Origin: Drosophila pseudoobscura
Lineage: Eukaryota > Arthropoda > Insecta > Diptera > Drosophilidae
Assembly: GCF_009870125.1 (NCBI RefSeq)
Contig: NC_046680.1
Span: forward strand, 19,921,501-19,985,500
Reading direction: 5' to 3'
DNA: 64,000 nucleotides
Shown here: positions 1 to 11,096 of the stretch, in pieces
Numbering within the stretch: position 1 is the stretch's first letter
Layout: every line of letters starts with the position of its first letter
Position numbers and translations under genes: made by a program
Notes under the pieces: model-generated
Database searches by the model: none
Told to the model about the DNA's origin: nothing
The model's input: the letters and a program-made list of their open reading frames with translations, nothing else

Positions 1-1057
1 CCATGTCTAGCCAGCCAATGCATCATTAAGGTTGGGGTAAGAGCCTGCTGCCTGCTTCGGCTGCTGCCCTGGCAACTGAACTCTACTCTACTCTACTCTA
101 CTGAACACATGGCGCTATCCAGTGCGCAGGCCCTGCACTCTGCTCCGCTCCTTCTGGAGTTGATGTGTATACCCTTAGTTCGTGGAAAAACTGATCCCTT
201 GCCATGAAATGATGCGACGCCTAACGGTACTTGACACGCTGGGGGTGATTCTCTCTAGTTTTTTTTTTTGTTTTTTCGCCTGGATCGGATGATTCCCTTC
301 CCTTTTCGTTTTGGCAAAAAAACTAACTGAAAACCAACAAAATACACAACATAAATGTGCCTGTGGAAAAGGGAGCCTCAATTGGCGAGTGCGTCACGTA
401 GCACATTTGTACACGTACATATGGATGTGTGGTGCCGTCTCTGTTGCGCTCGTTGCTGGAATGTTGGCACGAGCACAGTTAGGTTTTCTCTCCCATTTGG
501 GAATTTCTATATTCGCTTCGCCGCTCCCCCCTTCTCTGGGGCTGCAGCTGGCTCTTTTCTTTTGAACTGATGATTAAATTACGGCAGGAAATGAACGCAC
601 AACAATAAAAACAAAAAAACAAAAAGAAGAACGAGAGTTGGAATGATGCTGCTCCATCTGGCAAATAATTTTCGCTTCCATTTTGAAAAACCACTCATCT
701 TCATCAGGCAGCGCAGCCGAAAATCTCTTGCTTGCGGCGAATTCGATTGTCTCGCCACTACCTGTGCGTGTGTGTGTGTGTGTGCGTGAGTGAGTGTTTC
801 GTGTAGTTCCCGTTATATTTTCTTTGCTCGCGTTCGGCACGATTGCTGCTGCAGTGCAGTTTTTGTAAAGGCTCCTTTTGTCCAGTCTCTCTGCACTGCT
901 CTTCTCTGCCTACCTGCTCTGCTCTCTCCTGCCTGCCTGGCAATTTCATAACGTGCCCCCAAAGGAGAGTGACGCTCACTCGTGTTCGCTCTCTCGCTCT
1001 CGCACGCGGGCTGGCTGCAACAACTTCGTTAGCTGGGCGGCCATTGGTTCCGACCGA
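1..1057 (+). other. 5' flank or 5' intron of lola, no gene seen
   Basis: No ORF here looks coding. Contents are a CTACT tandem run near 83-103, a homopolymer T run near 260, a GT repeat at about 769-784, and a GC-richer block from about 840 with CT-rich sequence and CpG dinucleotides that leads into the promoter-like segment at 1058. It could be upstream regulatory sequence or an intron belonging to a more distant lola promoter. Confidence 0.5.
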
Positions 1058-1342
1058 GAGGGAGAGAGAGAGAGAGAGAGCGTAAAACGAACGAGAGCAG
1101 CGACGCCGAGGGCCGACGGTCGCTTGCTCAGTTGCCATCACATTTGCGTCGTCGTTTCAGTACCGTTCGTTTGCTCGCCGTTTTTGTTTGGTTTTTCTTG
1201 CGTTGTGCGGCAGATCGCGAACAACGCGTGCGGTTGTTGGCCACACTACTAAATTACATACACATACACGAACACTTGCACGGACAGCGTACATCAACGG
1301 CAAGCGGAATAGAAAAACCTTTTAGTGCGAATTATTTACTTA
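1058..1342 (+). promoter_or_regulatory. lola: candidate lola promoter and non-coding first exon
   Basis: A GAGA tract (about 1059-1080) is followed by an initiator match TCAGTT at 1128-1133, then 200 bases of GC-rich leader-like sequence ending in a good donor, ACTTA|GTAAGTGC, at 1343. No TATA box and no convincing downstream promoter element are seen. GAGA tract plus initiator plus donor is what a developmental fly promoter with a 5' UTR exon looks like, but the start site is inferred. Confidence 0.4.
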
Positions 1343-2406
1343 GTAAGTGCCCGTGATAAATTCTGTGGAGTATATGCTATGCTGCTGCTCGTTTGCCAAG
1401 CGAAGGGGGGAGCGATTGTGAAATCGGTTTATGTTCCCAGCCGTCCATATCTATGTGCCAGTGTGTTGGTGTGCCTCGCTTCTAATGAAAAATGTTCTAT
1501 TTTTAAATGCACACCATAAAAAAAAATGAAACAGGGGACGACGAGAATGTGGCGATTGCTCCACACTTTAACTTTCAAAATTATCAGGCATATGCCTGTG
1601 TGTGTGCGTGCTTGTGGAAAATGAAAACCATCATAAATATTCGTCTGGCACAGTGTGTGCATGTGTGTGTCTACTTGTGAAATTTTCCACAACGAAGAAA
1701 AAACCTTTCAGCGCGCACACAGTCACACACTCCCATACGTACCATACGTACGTGTGCCTGCAGCGACGCGACTTGACAAAAGCTGCGCTGCCTGCTGCGA
1801 AACTTCCCCTCTTTATGCTTAATGCTGGGGTTTTTTTCGTCGGTCGTCACGAAGTCTCTTCGTCGTCGTTTATCGTATTCATCGATCTCCAACACTAGCA
1901 CAAGGCGGGAGCTGGAGCAGCAACTGTAACATCGCCGCAAATCCGTTAGGCTCTCAGTTGGCGTCGCTTGCCGTTTTGCGAGAGGGAGAGAAAAAGAGAG
2001 CGAGAGAGAGCCAGTCGCCAGTTCCGTTGTGGGGGAAAGAGCAAAGTTGAAAAATTACCAAGAAGAAAAAGGAACACGAAAAATTGCATTTGCAGTTGTG
2101 TGTTTGGGCGTCAAAGCGGGCGCTCTAGTGTGCGTGTTTTCTTCTTTTTTTCATACATACATCCGTGCATATGTACAAATGTATGCATTTGTATGATGTG
2201 GAATGCAAATAACAATAATCTTGCCAGGCAAGTGTAGACATGTGTGCGTATGTGTGTGGGCTTGTGGAAACGAGATGGCAGACATTTTAGCTTTGAAATT
2301 TTTAACATGAACATGAACTTGACCTTGAGGCGCGGAATAATCTGCAATATTCAGAGTATATGCATTTTACTAACTGTAATTTTTTTCCTGGTATTTTTCC
2401 TTGCAG
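1343..2406 (+). other. lola: 5' intron of lola with a second promoter-like patch
   Basis: Mostly intronic. A second candidate start lies at 1954-1959 (TCAGTT) followed by a GA-rich tract at 1981-2010. The region ends in a pyrimidine-rich acceptor, TTTTTCCTTGCAG, at 2406, which opens the first constant exon. lola is known to have several alternative non-coding first exons, which fits two promoter-like patches here. No protein-coding exon is seen. Confidence 0.4.
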
Positions 2407-2830
2407 CATAAGTGATAAAAGATCATCATCGGAGGAAGAGGAAGAGAAGGAAGAGCTGTTTCCCCAACTTTAACTGTTTCTATAACTGTACCGACTAGGT
2501 TGCTTTATCCACCCGAGAACGGTAGCACAAAAGCGCGGCCAGAGGAGAGCACAACGCGGCCCGGCCACGTCCAGGACGTGGGCTACCTCCGCCCCACCAC
2601 CACCCCGCTGTGAACCCCCCTTTCACGTATCAACTGTGTCCACATACCGCCCCAAGATGGACGACGATCAGCAGTTCTGCCTGCGCTGGAACAACCACCA
2701 GAGCACGCTGATCAGCGTATTCGACACGCTGCTGGAAAACGAGACCCTAGTCGACTGCACGCTCGCCGCCGAGGGCAAGTTCCTCAAGGCCCACAAGGTG
2801 GTTCTGTCCGCCTGCAGTCCCTACTTTGCT
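2407..2830 (+). CDS. lola: lola constant exon 1: 5' UTR end and start of BTB domain
   Basis: The exon opens at the acceptor at 2406 and carries about 250 bases of 5' UTR. Translation starts at the ATG at 2657 (context CCAAGATGG). An in-frame upstream ATG is absent; the frame is open upstream only as 5' UTR. The coding part is 2657-2830, 58 codons exactly, ending PYFA before donor GTAAGT. It encodes the first half of the BTB/POZ fold: [20 protein letters not shown], then LVDCTL and the conserved [16 protein letters not shown]. This signature (LRWNNHQ) is typical of the TTK/BTB group of insect nuclear factors, where the domain mediates dimerisation and higher-order assembly. Shared by all isoforms. 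Confidence 0.95.
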
Positions 2831-2913
2831 GTAAGTATTGAAAACTCCCTGTCCACCGTTATCAGAGAGCACACAATGACTACAATGACATCCTCCCTCC
2901 TCGCGATTTGCAG

Positions 2914-3316
2914 ACCTTACTCCAAGAACAGTATGACAAGCACCCGATCTTCATACTCAAGGATGTCAAGTACCAGGAGCTCCGCGCCATGATGGACTAC
3001 ATGTACCGCGGCGAGGTCAACATCTCACAGGACCAGCTGGCCGCACTTCTCAAGGCGGCCGAGTCGCTGCAGATCAAGGGTCTGTCCGACAACCGCACCG
3101 GCGGTGGCAGCTCCGCGGCCGCCCCCAAGCCAGAGTCCTCTCAGCATCATCGCGGTGGCAAGATGAGCGGCGCCTACACACTGGAACAGACAAAGCGCGC
3201 TCGCCTGGCCACCGGCGGGGCAATGGACACCTCTGGGGATGTGTCAGGATCGCGCGAGGGCTCGTCCAGTCCGTCGCGCCGTCGTCGAAAAGTCAGACGT
3301 CGCAGCCTGGAGAACG
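2914..3316 (+). CDS. lola: lola constant exon 2: end of BTB domain and basic region
   Basis: Residues 59-192. It begins after TTTGCAG at 2913 and ends in phase 1 at donor G|GTGAGT (3317). It finishes the BTB domain ([18 protein letters not shown], then [14 protein letters not shown] and [15 protein letters not shown], ending near residue 117). A low-complexity linker with [18 protein letters not shown] follows, then the basic cluster [10 protein letters not shown] near residues 178-188, a likely nuclear localisation signal. The upstream intron is 83 bases, normal for flies. All isoforms contain it. Confidence 0.95.
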
Positions 3317-3383
3317 GTGAGTGTTGCAAAAGGAATTCCCCCGTAAGTGGCAGGTTGATCTAACCAATCGTCCCTCCCCGCAG

Positions 3384-4082
3384 ATGCCCACGACAACTCC
3401 AACTCGTCTGTTCTGCAGGCCGCCGCCTCGAATCAGTCTATCCTCCAACAGACAAGCGCAGGCCTCGCCGTCTCCGCCCTGGTCAGCACCCAGCTGTCCG
3501 GCGGCGGCAGCAACGTGGCCGGCACCAGCCAAGTCCCGACCCAGCAGCAGCCATTGACCAGCACCAACGTTACCAAAAAGACTGAAAGCGCTAAACTAAC
3601 ATCATCGACAGCCGCCCCAGCTCACGCCGCCACTGCGACAGCAGCCGGCCAGCAGCAACAACAACTGCTGCAGCAGCAGACCAGCGATGCCATCAACACC
3701 GAGAACGTACAACCACAGAGCCAAGGCGCCCAAGGCGACGTCGGTGATGCCGAGGATATGGAGGAGGCGAGCGCAGCTGCCGGGGGAGTCACTCCGGCGG
3801 CTTCAGGCGCTGGTGCGTCCGCTGGAGCCGTGCACACTGGTGTCGTGGTCAAGCAACTGACAGCCGTCGTCGATAAGTCATCGTCCAATCACAAACAGAA
3901 GGTCAAGGACAACAGCGTGTCGTCCGTGGGCTCAGAAATGGTTATCGAACCCAAGGCCGAATACGATGACGATACGCACGACGAGAATGTTGAGGACTTG
4001 ACACTGGACGAGGAGGATATGACAATGGAGGAGCTGGACCAGACGGCCGGCACCAGCCAGGGTGGCGAAGGATCTAGTCAAA
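3384..4082 (+). CDS. lola: lola constant exon 3: low-complexity and acidic linker
   Basis: 699 bases, phase 1 at both ends, after a 67-base intron whose acceptor is CCCCGCAG at 3383. It encodes a Ser/Thr/Gln/Ala-rich linker with a poly-Gln patch, then a conserved acidic stretch (SVGSEMVIEPKAEYDDD, ENVEDLTLDEEDMTMEELDQ) and TAGTSQGGEGSSQ. No folded domain is visible. The acidic patch resembles a regulatory or activation segment, but that is inference. The donor is A|GTGAGTT at 4083. Confidence 0.93.
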
Positions 4083-4159
4083 GTGAGTTCTCGCGAGAGA
4101 TACTTATATACACAATACTAATGATACATTCCTCCTCCTCCTTCCTCCCCTCCCTGCAG

Positions 4160-4240
4160 CATATGCAACATGGCAACACGACAGATCTCAGGACGAACTC
4201 GGACTTATGGCACAGGATGCACAGCAACGGGATCCACAAG
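4160..4240 (+). CDS. lola: lola constant exon 4: last shared exon
   Basis: 81 bases, phase 1 at both ends, between acceptor CTCCCTGCAG (4159) and donor CAAG|GTGAGTTT (4241). It encodes TYATWQHDRSQDELGLMAQD and AQQRDPQ, then one base (G) of the next codon. This is the donor from which every variable unit is joined, in cis or in trans. The constant region ends at residue 452. Reading through the donor would add GEFLLPLYQARRNELRTKQM and six more residues before TAG at 4318, so intron retention would give a short BTB-only protein; AATAAA at about 4725 could end it. Confidence 0.93.
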
Positions 4241-6239
4241 GTGAGTTTTTGCTGCCTCTATATCAAGCCAGAAGAAATGAGCTACGAACAAAACAAATGA
4301 AAAAGCAAAGCCTAGCATAGACACCGTTAGCCAATGAGTAAAGAAAAGAGAATCAAAAAAGACAGAGAGCACGACAACAGCAACAACAAGAACAACGAGA
4401 GCTTAAATTTCAAAAGAGAATCCACATTCAAGGTCACAACTCCAATTACTCCAATTTCCACACACAAACCTGCTATATATACCTCTATATATACACATAA
4501 TACATATACAATGATATTTACTTGACAATTGAATTGTTTGTGCCACAAAAGTCGTGCTCCGAAAAAAGCTCTTGAAAACGTTCGAAAGAAAGCCTTGAAT
4601 TAGAGAAGTTGTGTATATTTTTTTTTTTGTTTTCCGCATAATTAGACGCAAAAAAGCAAGCAACAAGAAAAGTATAAAAGAAACTACCAAACAATATCCA
4701 ATCTGCGAGGGGGTGAGCGACAGAGCAATAAACATCTCCATCGCTCTTCCCGCCGCAAAAGAACAAAACACCAAAAATAGAAAAACAGAATAATTAATAA
4801 CCAGAACAAATAATTTGTGCAAGTTGAAAGTATTACTTAAACTCTTCTTTTATTATATATATTTATGATTTCCTAACAATCCATAATTTATTCAATTACG
4901 ACACACACACAAACACCCACCCAAACACACACACATAATTCGTATGACTAGTATTTTGTATATATTATATAACGATTGATTTTTTTTATTAACACACACC
5001 CTCGAAAATGAACACACATAAAAAACAAAAAACATGTTTGATTGCAATACTACCACCACCCAACACCAACCACCCACAACCCCAAAACCACACATCCCCT
5101 CACCAATACCACCACCACCACAGATCTTAACACATTTTCATTTTACCATTATATATCTATATTTGTATATGTATGTACGATCATTTGTTGTTGAATTTTT
5201 ATTGTAATCATTTACCAAATTGGTGTTTGTTTGTTTAACCCTTATTTGCTTTACTGTATATATTTAAACAATTTTATTATTTACCCATATATTCGTCGCC
5301 CTTCTCACTATCTCTCTTTCTTCCTCCTCCACTTCCTACTTCCTTCTGTCTTCTGTCGTGCCCCTCGTTTTTCACCCTGAGAAAACATTAAGCCAGCTGC
5401 AGAGCAAAGTTCATTAACACACACACCCACACACACACGCACACACACAGATAAACACACACAATCACTTCAATTGTAGGCAGATGAAAATGAAATTTCC
5501 TTCATTAATTTAAGTTAGCTTTTAAGGAGAAAACTTTTCTGTGCCACTGCTGTATGTGTGTGTGTCTCTGTGTGCGTACCCATGTGTATGAGCGATCAAT
5601 GTGTTCTCGTTGCTCCTTTACCAACGTCTCTTGCCTTATCTATCGCTCTCTCCATCTAAGCTGCCGTCTATGTGTGCCTGTATGTGTGTAGAACAGGGCT
5701 CTTGCAATAACAACGAGAACGAGAACCGAGAGAGAGAGAGAGCAATAAGCTCTCGCTGCTTTCCAACGACCAACCAGTACAGGCGCGTCAAAAGTTTGGC
5801 CACACTTCCAGCAATTTGTTTTTGAAACTAACCGAGTTTTTGTTTGTTGTCAATATATTGCTTTTGCCTTGTTTTGAAGCATCAATACACACAACAGCAC
5901 ACGCCACAGCTACGTCCACGTCCACGCCTATGACCATGCCCATGTCCACGCCCACACATTATCATTTCTCGCCCACATTATTGTGTCATATATTTTGATT
6001 GTCCTCTGCCCCCAAAGAACTCTCAGCGCGTGCTAATGTTTTACACAATGTTTTTTATAATTTTATATACCTATATATTTATGAACAAAATACGCATGCA
6101 GTTTTAAATTGTATTTTAGTACCTATATCTATTACTACATATATATTTTGCTTTATTTTGGTTGACGGGACTTTTTTTTCTTTCTGTTTATTTTCCATAT
6201 GAATTTGTATTTAGTTTTTATGCTAGTCTGTAAGCTTTT

Positions 6240-6990
6240 CCGATCACGCTTTGGGGATCACGCTCCAAAGCCCGGGCGCGTTCCTATCACGCTTCTCCGC
6301 GCTTCCGCCTCCGCCTCTCCGGTATCCATCCGTATTCTCCAGCTATGCGCAAACGTTCCCTGTGGCCTTCACAGAGAGAACAGAGTTTCGCATAGTCGCG
6401 CATTCCTGTAAAAACCAGACCAAACCCCAAACCCCAACCTTTGAAAAGTCAAGTGCAAAAGTGTAATCAGTCAACGGCGTCGAAGACTTGGAATGGACTG
6501 CCCCACCATCAGATGAATCAGCGGGGGAGGATCACAGAGATGCTGCTGTCTGTTGCAGGTCAAGTCAGTGCCAGATACAAAGCTTGTAGCCATCCGGTGG
6601 ATGGTGAGGTACAGTTGCGGCTTTAGGCATCTGCACGAGACCCAGGCAGCAGTCTGCAGCGGAGGCACGTCTTCAGCCGGATCAGATCAGGTATCCCCCA
6701 GGTAAGTATGCTTCGCTCAACGGTATCGGTTGGGCGAAGTGACATGCAAAAATGAAATAAATTTTTGTTTTTAAGTTGATTTTCGTTCAACCATTCCTCC
6801 ATCCGTCCCCAGTTCCCCATATCCCCATATCCCAGATTCCAAACCATCCTCTACTCCACCATCAAGAAACAAATTTCCAGCAAAATTCCAGGTAATGTGC
6901 ACGATTTTCCCGCTTACAAAATGGCTGTGAAAAGCGGATGTGAGCGGGATTGGGCGCTCTTTGAGACGCCCCGCTGCCCAGGGTAAGCTA
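6240..6990 (+). promoter_or_regulatory. GC-rich intronic island with clustered orphan donors and a hairpin
   Basis: This block is much more GC-rich than its surroundings. It has three copies of ATCACGCT (6243, 6257, 6286), a strong acceptor CTGTCTGTTGCAG ending at 6558, and three strong 5' splice sites: CCCAG|GTAAGTAT (GT at 6702), TTCCAG|GTAATGTG (6892) and CCAGG|GTAAGC (6983). Between the last two donors sits an 11-bp stem-loop (6908-6918 with 6939-6949). From the 6558 acceptor the phase-1 frame runs GQVSARYKACSHPVDGEVQL RL then TAG at 6624, so it could be a finger-less terminal exon, an internal promoter exon, or a splicing element. Its position right after the constant exons makes a role in joining constant to variable exons plausible but unproven. 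Confidence 0.4.
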
Positions 6991-7339
6991 TAGTGTAATT
7001 CCGATGCTACCTATACATTTATTACATGAATACGTTTTTTTTCTGGTTTATTTTTAAGTATACCTACACATTAAACTTACATTGTACATACTCTATATAT
7101 TTTACTTGAAACTTAATTTTGCGTTTGGCGTGTGTTTGTTTCTCGACGGAAACGTTTGAAACGGAAATTGCTCGAAGCGTTGCCAACCACAAAACATCAA
7201 ACACGAATCCCAAACCACATTACAATGCTCTGGAATGAAAGAATCGATCTACACAGATAATACCTAATATCGCTCTAGAGATTGATCTAGTAGTAGACCT
7301 ATGCAGACTAGGGCCATTCATTAAATGTTATATGAGGAA

Positions 7340-7830
7340 TGATTTGGGCTCGCTCTCTCTTTCTTTGAAAGCTTATAAAGGCTTTAAAAGCTCTCATTTA
7401 GTTTTCTTCGCTGCCCCATAATCTCGCCATCTCCTCTGCCACCCCTAATCACCCGTTTGTTTCTGTTTTCTGTACAAGAATCTTGTTTTTGACTTTGTTT
7501 TTGGCTCTAGTGGCGAGGTCTGAGGTATCTCTAAAAGTATCTTTTATTTGAATATCCATAAAGCTGTTGTTGCCGCTCTCTCCAGCTCCTCTCGCCACCA
7601 ACTTATCTGCAGTTTTGTTAATTGTTCAATCGGCAACAACACACAATGCTCGAGGCATTCGTCGTCGTAGTCGTCGTCGCTGCTGCTGTCGTCGTATTCG
7701 TTCAAGTTCGTTCAAGTTCAAGGTCGGCTAAAAATGGTTTCTATGTATGAGATTGCGAGCTTTTGCTCTGCCCTCTCGCTCGCTCTCCCTCCCTCTCTCT
7801 TGCTTTAATCAGCATTGCGGTTATTTGTTG
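7340..7830 (+). promoter_or_regulatory. possible internal promoter patch
   Basis: CT/GA-rich tracts (7352-7365, 7776-7801) flank a TATA-like TATAAAGG at 7374 and an initiator-like TCATTT at 7394, though the 22-base spacing is shorter than the usual 30. Triplet repeats of GTC/GCT type lie at 7660-7695. Suggestive only; no transcript start can be fixed from sequence. Confidence 0.2.
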
Positions 7831-9686
7831 ATGATCAAAAGGTGGGAAAGAAGTGGGGGGGTGCAAGGGGAATGGAAGCGAAATGAAGCAATAATATTAA
7901 TGTTCATATCTCTGTGAATGTATCTCGTTGGCTGTTTGTTGTTGTTGGTTTTTTTTTTGTTCTGCTCGTTCTTTCGTTGTTTTCGTTGCCCGTTTGCTAT
8001 TTATTTTCGCGCTGCATCCGTGTAAAGGCAACGATCATGCTGATCATGACGACGTTTAATTTTAATATTATCTACGAAGAATTTGTATTTTTGTACCCGG
8101 TTTTTGGGAATTTTTTGCTTCGTAGAAAGTTGCTTGACTTGAAATCGAATGTCTCCAAACCAACTACGGAATATCGGTTAATCCGCCGCAGAGGAGTACT
8201 GTACCCAGATTTTTATGAATATTCAAATTCTAGACTAGTACCAGTAGTTGAGACACACTACATTTCCAGTCTGAAACTCTATAGATTTGTTTTTTTTTTT
8301 TTGCTGCATGCAGTTGATAGAATGCTAAGGAATTACATGGGTGTAGAACATGGCTACTTTTAACCAAGTAAATGCTCTAGAAGTTTATATCTGTACACCA
8401 TTCCGTGTAGATACACTAGATTGTCGTTTGCTTAGTTTAGTCTTGTGTGTTGTGCTAATTATTTGCTTAAATGGGGACACTTGGGCCCTCTTTTCGGTCC
8501 TGTTAGCCGATTCAGTATTTCTAGAGTGGTTTTTATGTCGCGGGACCACGCTCTTTTTGGTTTTTGGCCCAGTTAGAAACTGTTGGCATGGCCTTGACCC
8601 AGTTCACAATTGAATTTATTGCCAAAGCACAGGCATAGGCATGCACACACACAGTCGGACAGATGATAATTTTGTGTGTGTTCTGTAATTCGGAAAAGCT
8701 CCAAGGATATTTGCTTGCTTTCTCTCTCTCTCTCTCTCTGTGAGTGTGTGTGGAAAGTGTGCTTTTGTTGTTGTTTTTAATATTTAAATGGAATCCAAAA
8801 TTTGTATGTTCTTTGACTAAAATCTAAAGCTTCTGTATACTGTAGTTTATAGGCCAATGGCACTTTTCTGTAACTGTGGTAAATGTCTTTTTATCTGAAC
8901 TTTTCTTTCCTGACATCTCCCCTACTTCCCTCCCTTCTCTCTCCACTTTCCTATACATTTTCAACTTGCATAAGACATATAATATAAGTATGTACAAGAA
9001 GATAAGAAAACAGTTTAGGGCCAGTAGGTCAGGTCAGAAGAGCGTATATAGACAGCTTGCAAAACAGTTTTATCGAGAAGTTTTCACTGAATATATAATC
9101 TATCAGATCATTTGCATTCCTTACATCCGAATAAATTGAAGATATAAATTTTCGTTGAAACCATTTTCTTGGCAAGTTCAAGCTTTAGATATTCCTTTTA
9201 CAGACTTCCCTTAAATATTCCATTATTCAATCTTTATAATGAATATTTTCATCCTGCGATTCCTACATACAATTATTTATATTCAAAAGTTGTACAAGTG
9301 CACATTTTGGAAGCAATAGAACTCTGAACACGGTCAGGATCTTGATCTCAATCGGAATTATTATTGAATAATCCTTGCCCAAGATCTTGGTTGGGTATCA
9401 CGGGCCCAAAAATATACCACCTTCTTGTTGTTTTGCTGTATATATGTATATCTTTTGTGATCCAATCGATTTTTGGAATAGGAAACTATCAGGGAGGCAA
9501 AAGAGCTTTTTTCGTAGGAGTGCGGATAGGGCGATAGCTGGATAGATGGATATTTATGTACTTGACCACCCTCTATTTGCTTTTTTTTTTCTCTCTTTAC
9601 ACCCTCGCTCTCTCGTTCACAAATACACACACACACTTGACGCACGAACGCGTTCTCGCTGTCATTGCTTTTGTTGGTGTGTATAG

Positions 9687-9852
9687 AAGGATTTGTTGTG
9701 CCCAAAATTACTGCCGTGCGAGGGGGCTCAAAGCGCATGGCCCGCAAAAAGACCCACCAGAGCCAGACACCTGCCTGCACATCCACCTCCACCCATACGA
9801 TGTCACGGCGCAAGCGCAAGGTGATCGCCGCCTCCTCGACCAAGTCGCGCAG
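9687..9852 (+). CDS. lola: lola V1 exon a (linker)
   Basis: First of two exons of terminal unit V1. The acceptor GTGTATAG at 9686 gives phase 1 (G+AA = Glu) and the exon reads EGFVVPKITAVRGGSKRMAR, then a Lys/Arg-rich and Thr/Ser-rich linker ending SSTKSRR, with MSRRKRK as a possible extra nuclear signal. It ends in phase 2 at CGCAG|GTAAAT (9853). 166 bases. It has no finger by itself; the fingers are in exon b. Confidence 0.85.
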
Positions 9853-9966
9853 GTAAATTGTGCTTACCCCATTTGATGAGCTTTCAAAATCTGAAATCTG
9901 AAATCTAGCCAATCCACCCACCAATCCACTCTCTGCCATGTTCTCTCCGTTCCGTTTCCCCCATAG

Positions 9967-10273
9967 AAATGTCAACGCGGACAGCGGCAGTGGCGATCCT
10001 TGGTCTCAGGCGTCCGCGTCCACGTCCACGTCCCCGTCCCGTCCATCGACATCGGCTAATGCTGGGGCTATGACGGCAAAGGCAGCACCGTTTGTGTGCC
10101 AGACGTGCGGTCGCAGGTACCAGGTGCTAGGCACGCTGACGCGGCACATGCGCAAAGAGTGCAACCAGCCGAAGAAGTATGTGTGTCGCATGTGCGGACG
10201 CGGTTTCCACTATAATTTCAAGCTGCAAGACCACTACTACTATGTGCACAAGGGCGCCGTAAAGAAAGAATAG
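9967..10273 (+). CDS. lola: lola V1 exon b: C2HC + C2H2 finger pair
   Basis: Second exon of V1 after a 114-base intron (acceptor CCCCATAG at 9966). Exons a and b give a 157-residue tail. Finger 1 (tail residues 98-121) is C2HC: CQTC ... HMRKEC. Finger 2 (127-150) is C2H2: CRMC ... HYYYVH. A Ser/Thr-rich segment precedes them and the stop TAG is at 10271. AATAAA at 10386 probably ends this mRNA, giving a short 3' UTR. The tail would bind DNA; the target is unknown to me. Confidence 0.9.
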
Positions 10274-10665
10274 AAGCAGAAGAAGATGAAGAATAAGGAT
10301 CGGATCCTAGAGGAGGATATGCGATTAACATATGTGTGTAATTGTTGTAATGATGTAAAAATCGACTATTCTTGCAAAAGCTACAAATAAATCATGGGTT
10401 GGAATTGAACAAATTCATTCGCAATGAGGAGAATCTCTGTGAAAGGAAGAAAGGAAAGCACGAGGCGAGAGGAGTAGAGTAGAGGAGAGTGTTACTGTTA
10501 GAAAGATACCGTTGAAAGTTGTTAAGTGTTTGTCGTCTCGCTACCGCTCTCGCTCGAGATCAGTTACTCGCTCGCTGCTCTCTGTTTGTCTCTCTCACTC
10601 TTTCTGTTTCTCTCTGTGTGTGCTCTGTTTCTCTATTTGCTCTTTGCTCCAACCTTTAATTGCAG
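10274..10665 (+). other. V1 3' UTR and intron before V2
   Basis: 392 bases: 3' UTR with AATAAA at 10386-10391, then a CT/TCTC-rich stretch (10525-10640) that forms a long pyrimidine tract before the V2 acceptor TTAATTGCAG. No other exon is seen. Confidence 0.7.
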
Positions 10666-11096
10666 GTCTGCTCGAGTTGAGCTTAAACCAAATGTTTTAC
10701 TATGAGGGCGACATGAAGCCGCCGCCGCCCCCGCCCCCAGCTGCAATGCCACTGCCGCTCTCCTCCCCACCGCAGATGCAGACGCGGCGGAGCAAGCTGC
10801 GGGCGCGCAAGAAGAGAGCCAGCGGCGCCAGGAAGCTCGTTCCCCCGCCGACAGTGCGCAGCAGCTCGGCATCGACGCTGGCGCGGAACGCTGAGCAGCG
10901 GGATGACGGCAAGCTGCAGTGTCCGCAGTGCCCCAACTCGTACACCCGGCTGTCGGCGCTCAAGCGTCACCTGGAGTTCGAGTGCGGGATGCTGGAGAAC
11001 TTTCGGTGCGAGGTCTGCGATGCGGGCTTCAAGCGCAAGGACTCGCTGAACCGCCACTGCAAGGTTAAGAAGCACATAACCAAATATTTGTTTTAG
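10666..11096 (+). CDS. lola: lola V2: C2HC + C2H2 finger pair
   Basis: Single-exon terminal unit of 143 residues. Acceptor TTGCAG at 10665; the split codon is G+GT (Gly) and the frame begins GLLELSLNQMFYYEGDMKPP, then a proline run and an Arg/Lys-rich segment (KLRARKKRASGARK) likely to add nuclear targeting. Finger 1, tail residues 84-107, is C2HC (CPQC ... HLEFEC). Finger 2, 113-137, is C2H2 with five residues between the histidines (CEVC ... HCKVKKH). Stop TAG at 11094. GC-rich codon use contrasts with the AT-rich flanks, as for the other real exons. Confidence 0.92.

Larger units (their letters stand above)
4241..9686 (+). other. lola: constant-to-variable intron of lola
   Basis: A 5.4-kb stretch with no finger exon. 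4241-6200 is AT-rich with CA repeats near 4902-4935 and 5420-5465. 6240-6990 is a GC-rich island (separate entry). 7320-7830 holds CT/GAGA-rich sequence, a TATAAAGG at 7374 and a GTCGTC-type triplet run near 7660-7695. 7900-9680 is AT-rich with a TCTC tract at about 8722-8739. A phase-compatible open stretch 5692-5825 starts after TGTGTGTAG and would encode EQGSCNNNENENRERERAIS and 25 more residues; low-complexity, so only a weak terminal-exon candidate. The ORF at 7914-8363 has AT-rich codon use and looks accidental. Confidence 0.6.

Noticed and set aside
5692..5825. 45-residue finger-less frame after TGTGTGTAG
   Set aside because: Phase fits, but the acceptor lies in a GT repeat and the peptide comes from GA-rich low-complexity sequence; kept only as a remark in the intron entry.
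7914..8363. 149-codon open frame in the first variable intron
   Set aside because: AT-rich, Phe/Leu-heavy product with no domain. A phase-1 acceptor at 8313 would open only its last 16 codons.
9361..9975. 204-codon minus-strand ORF overlapping V1
   Set aside because: Opposite-strand shadow of V1 exon a plus AT-rich intron; no recognisable protein.
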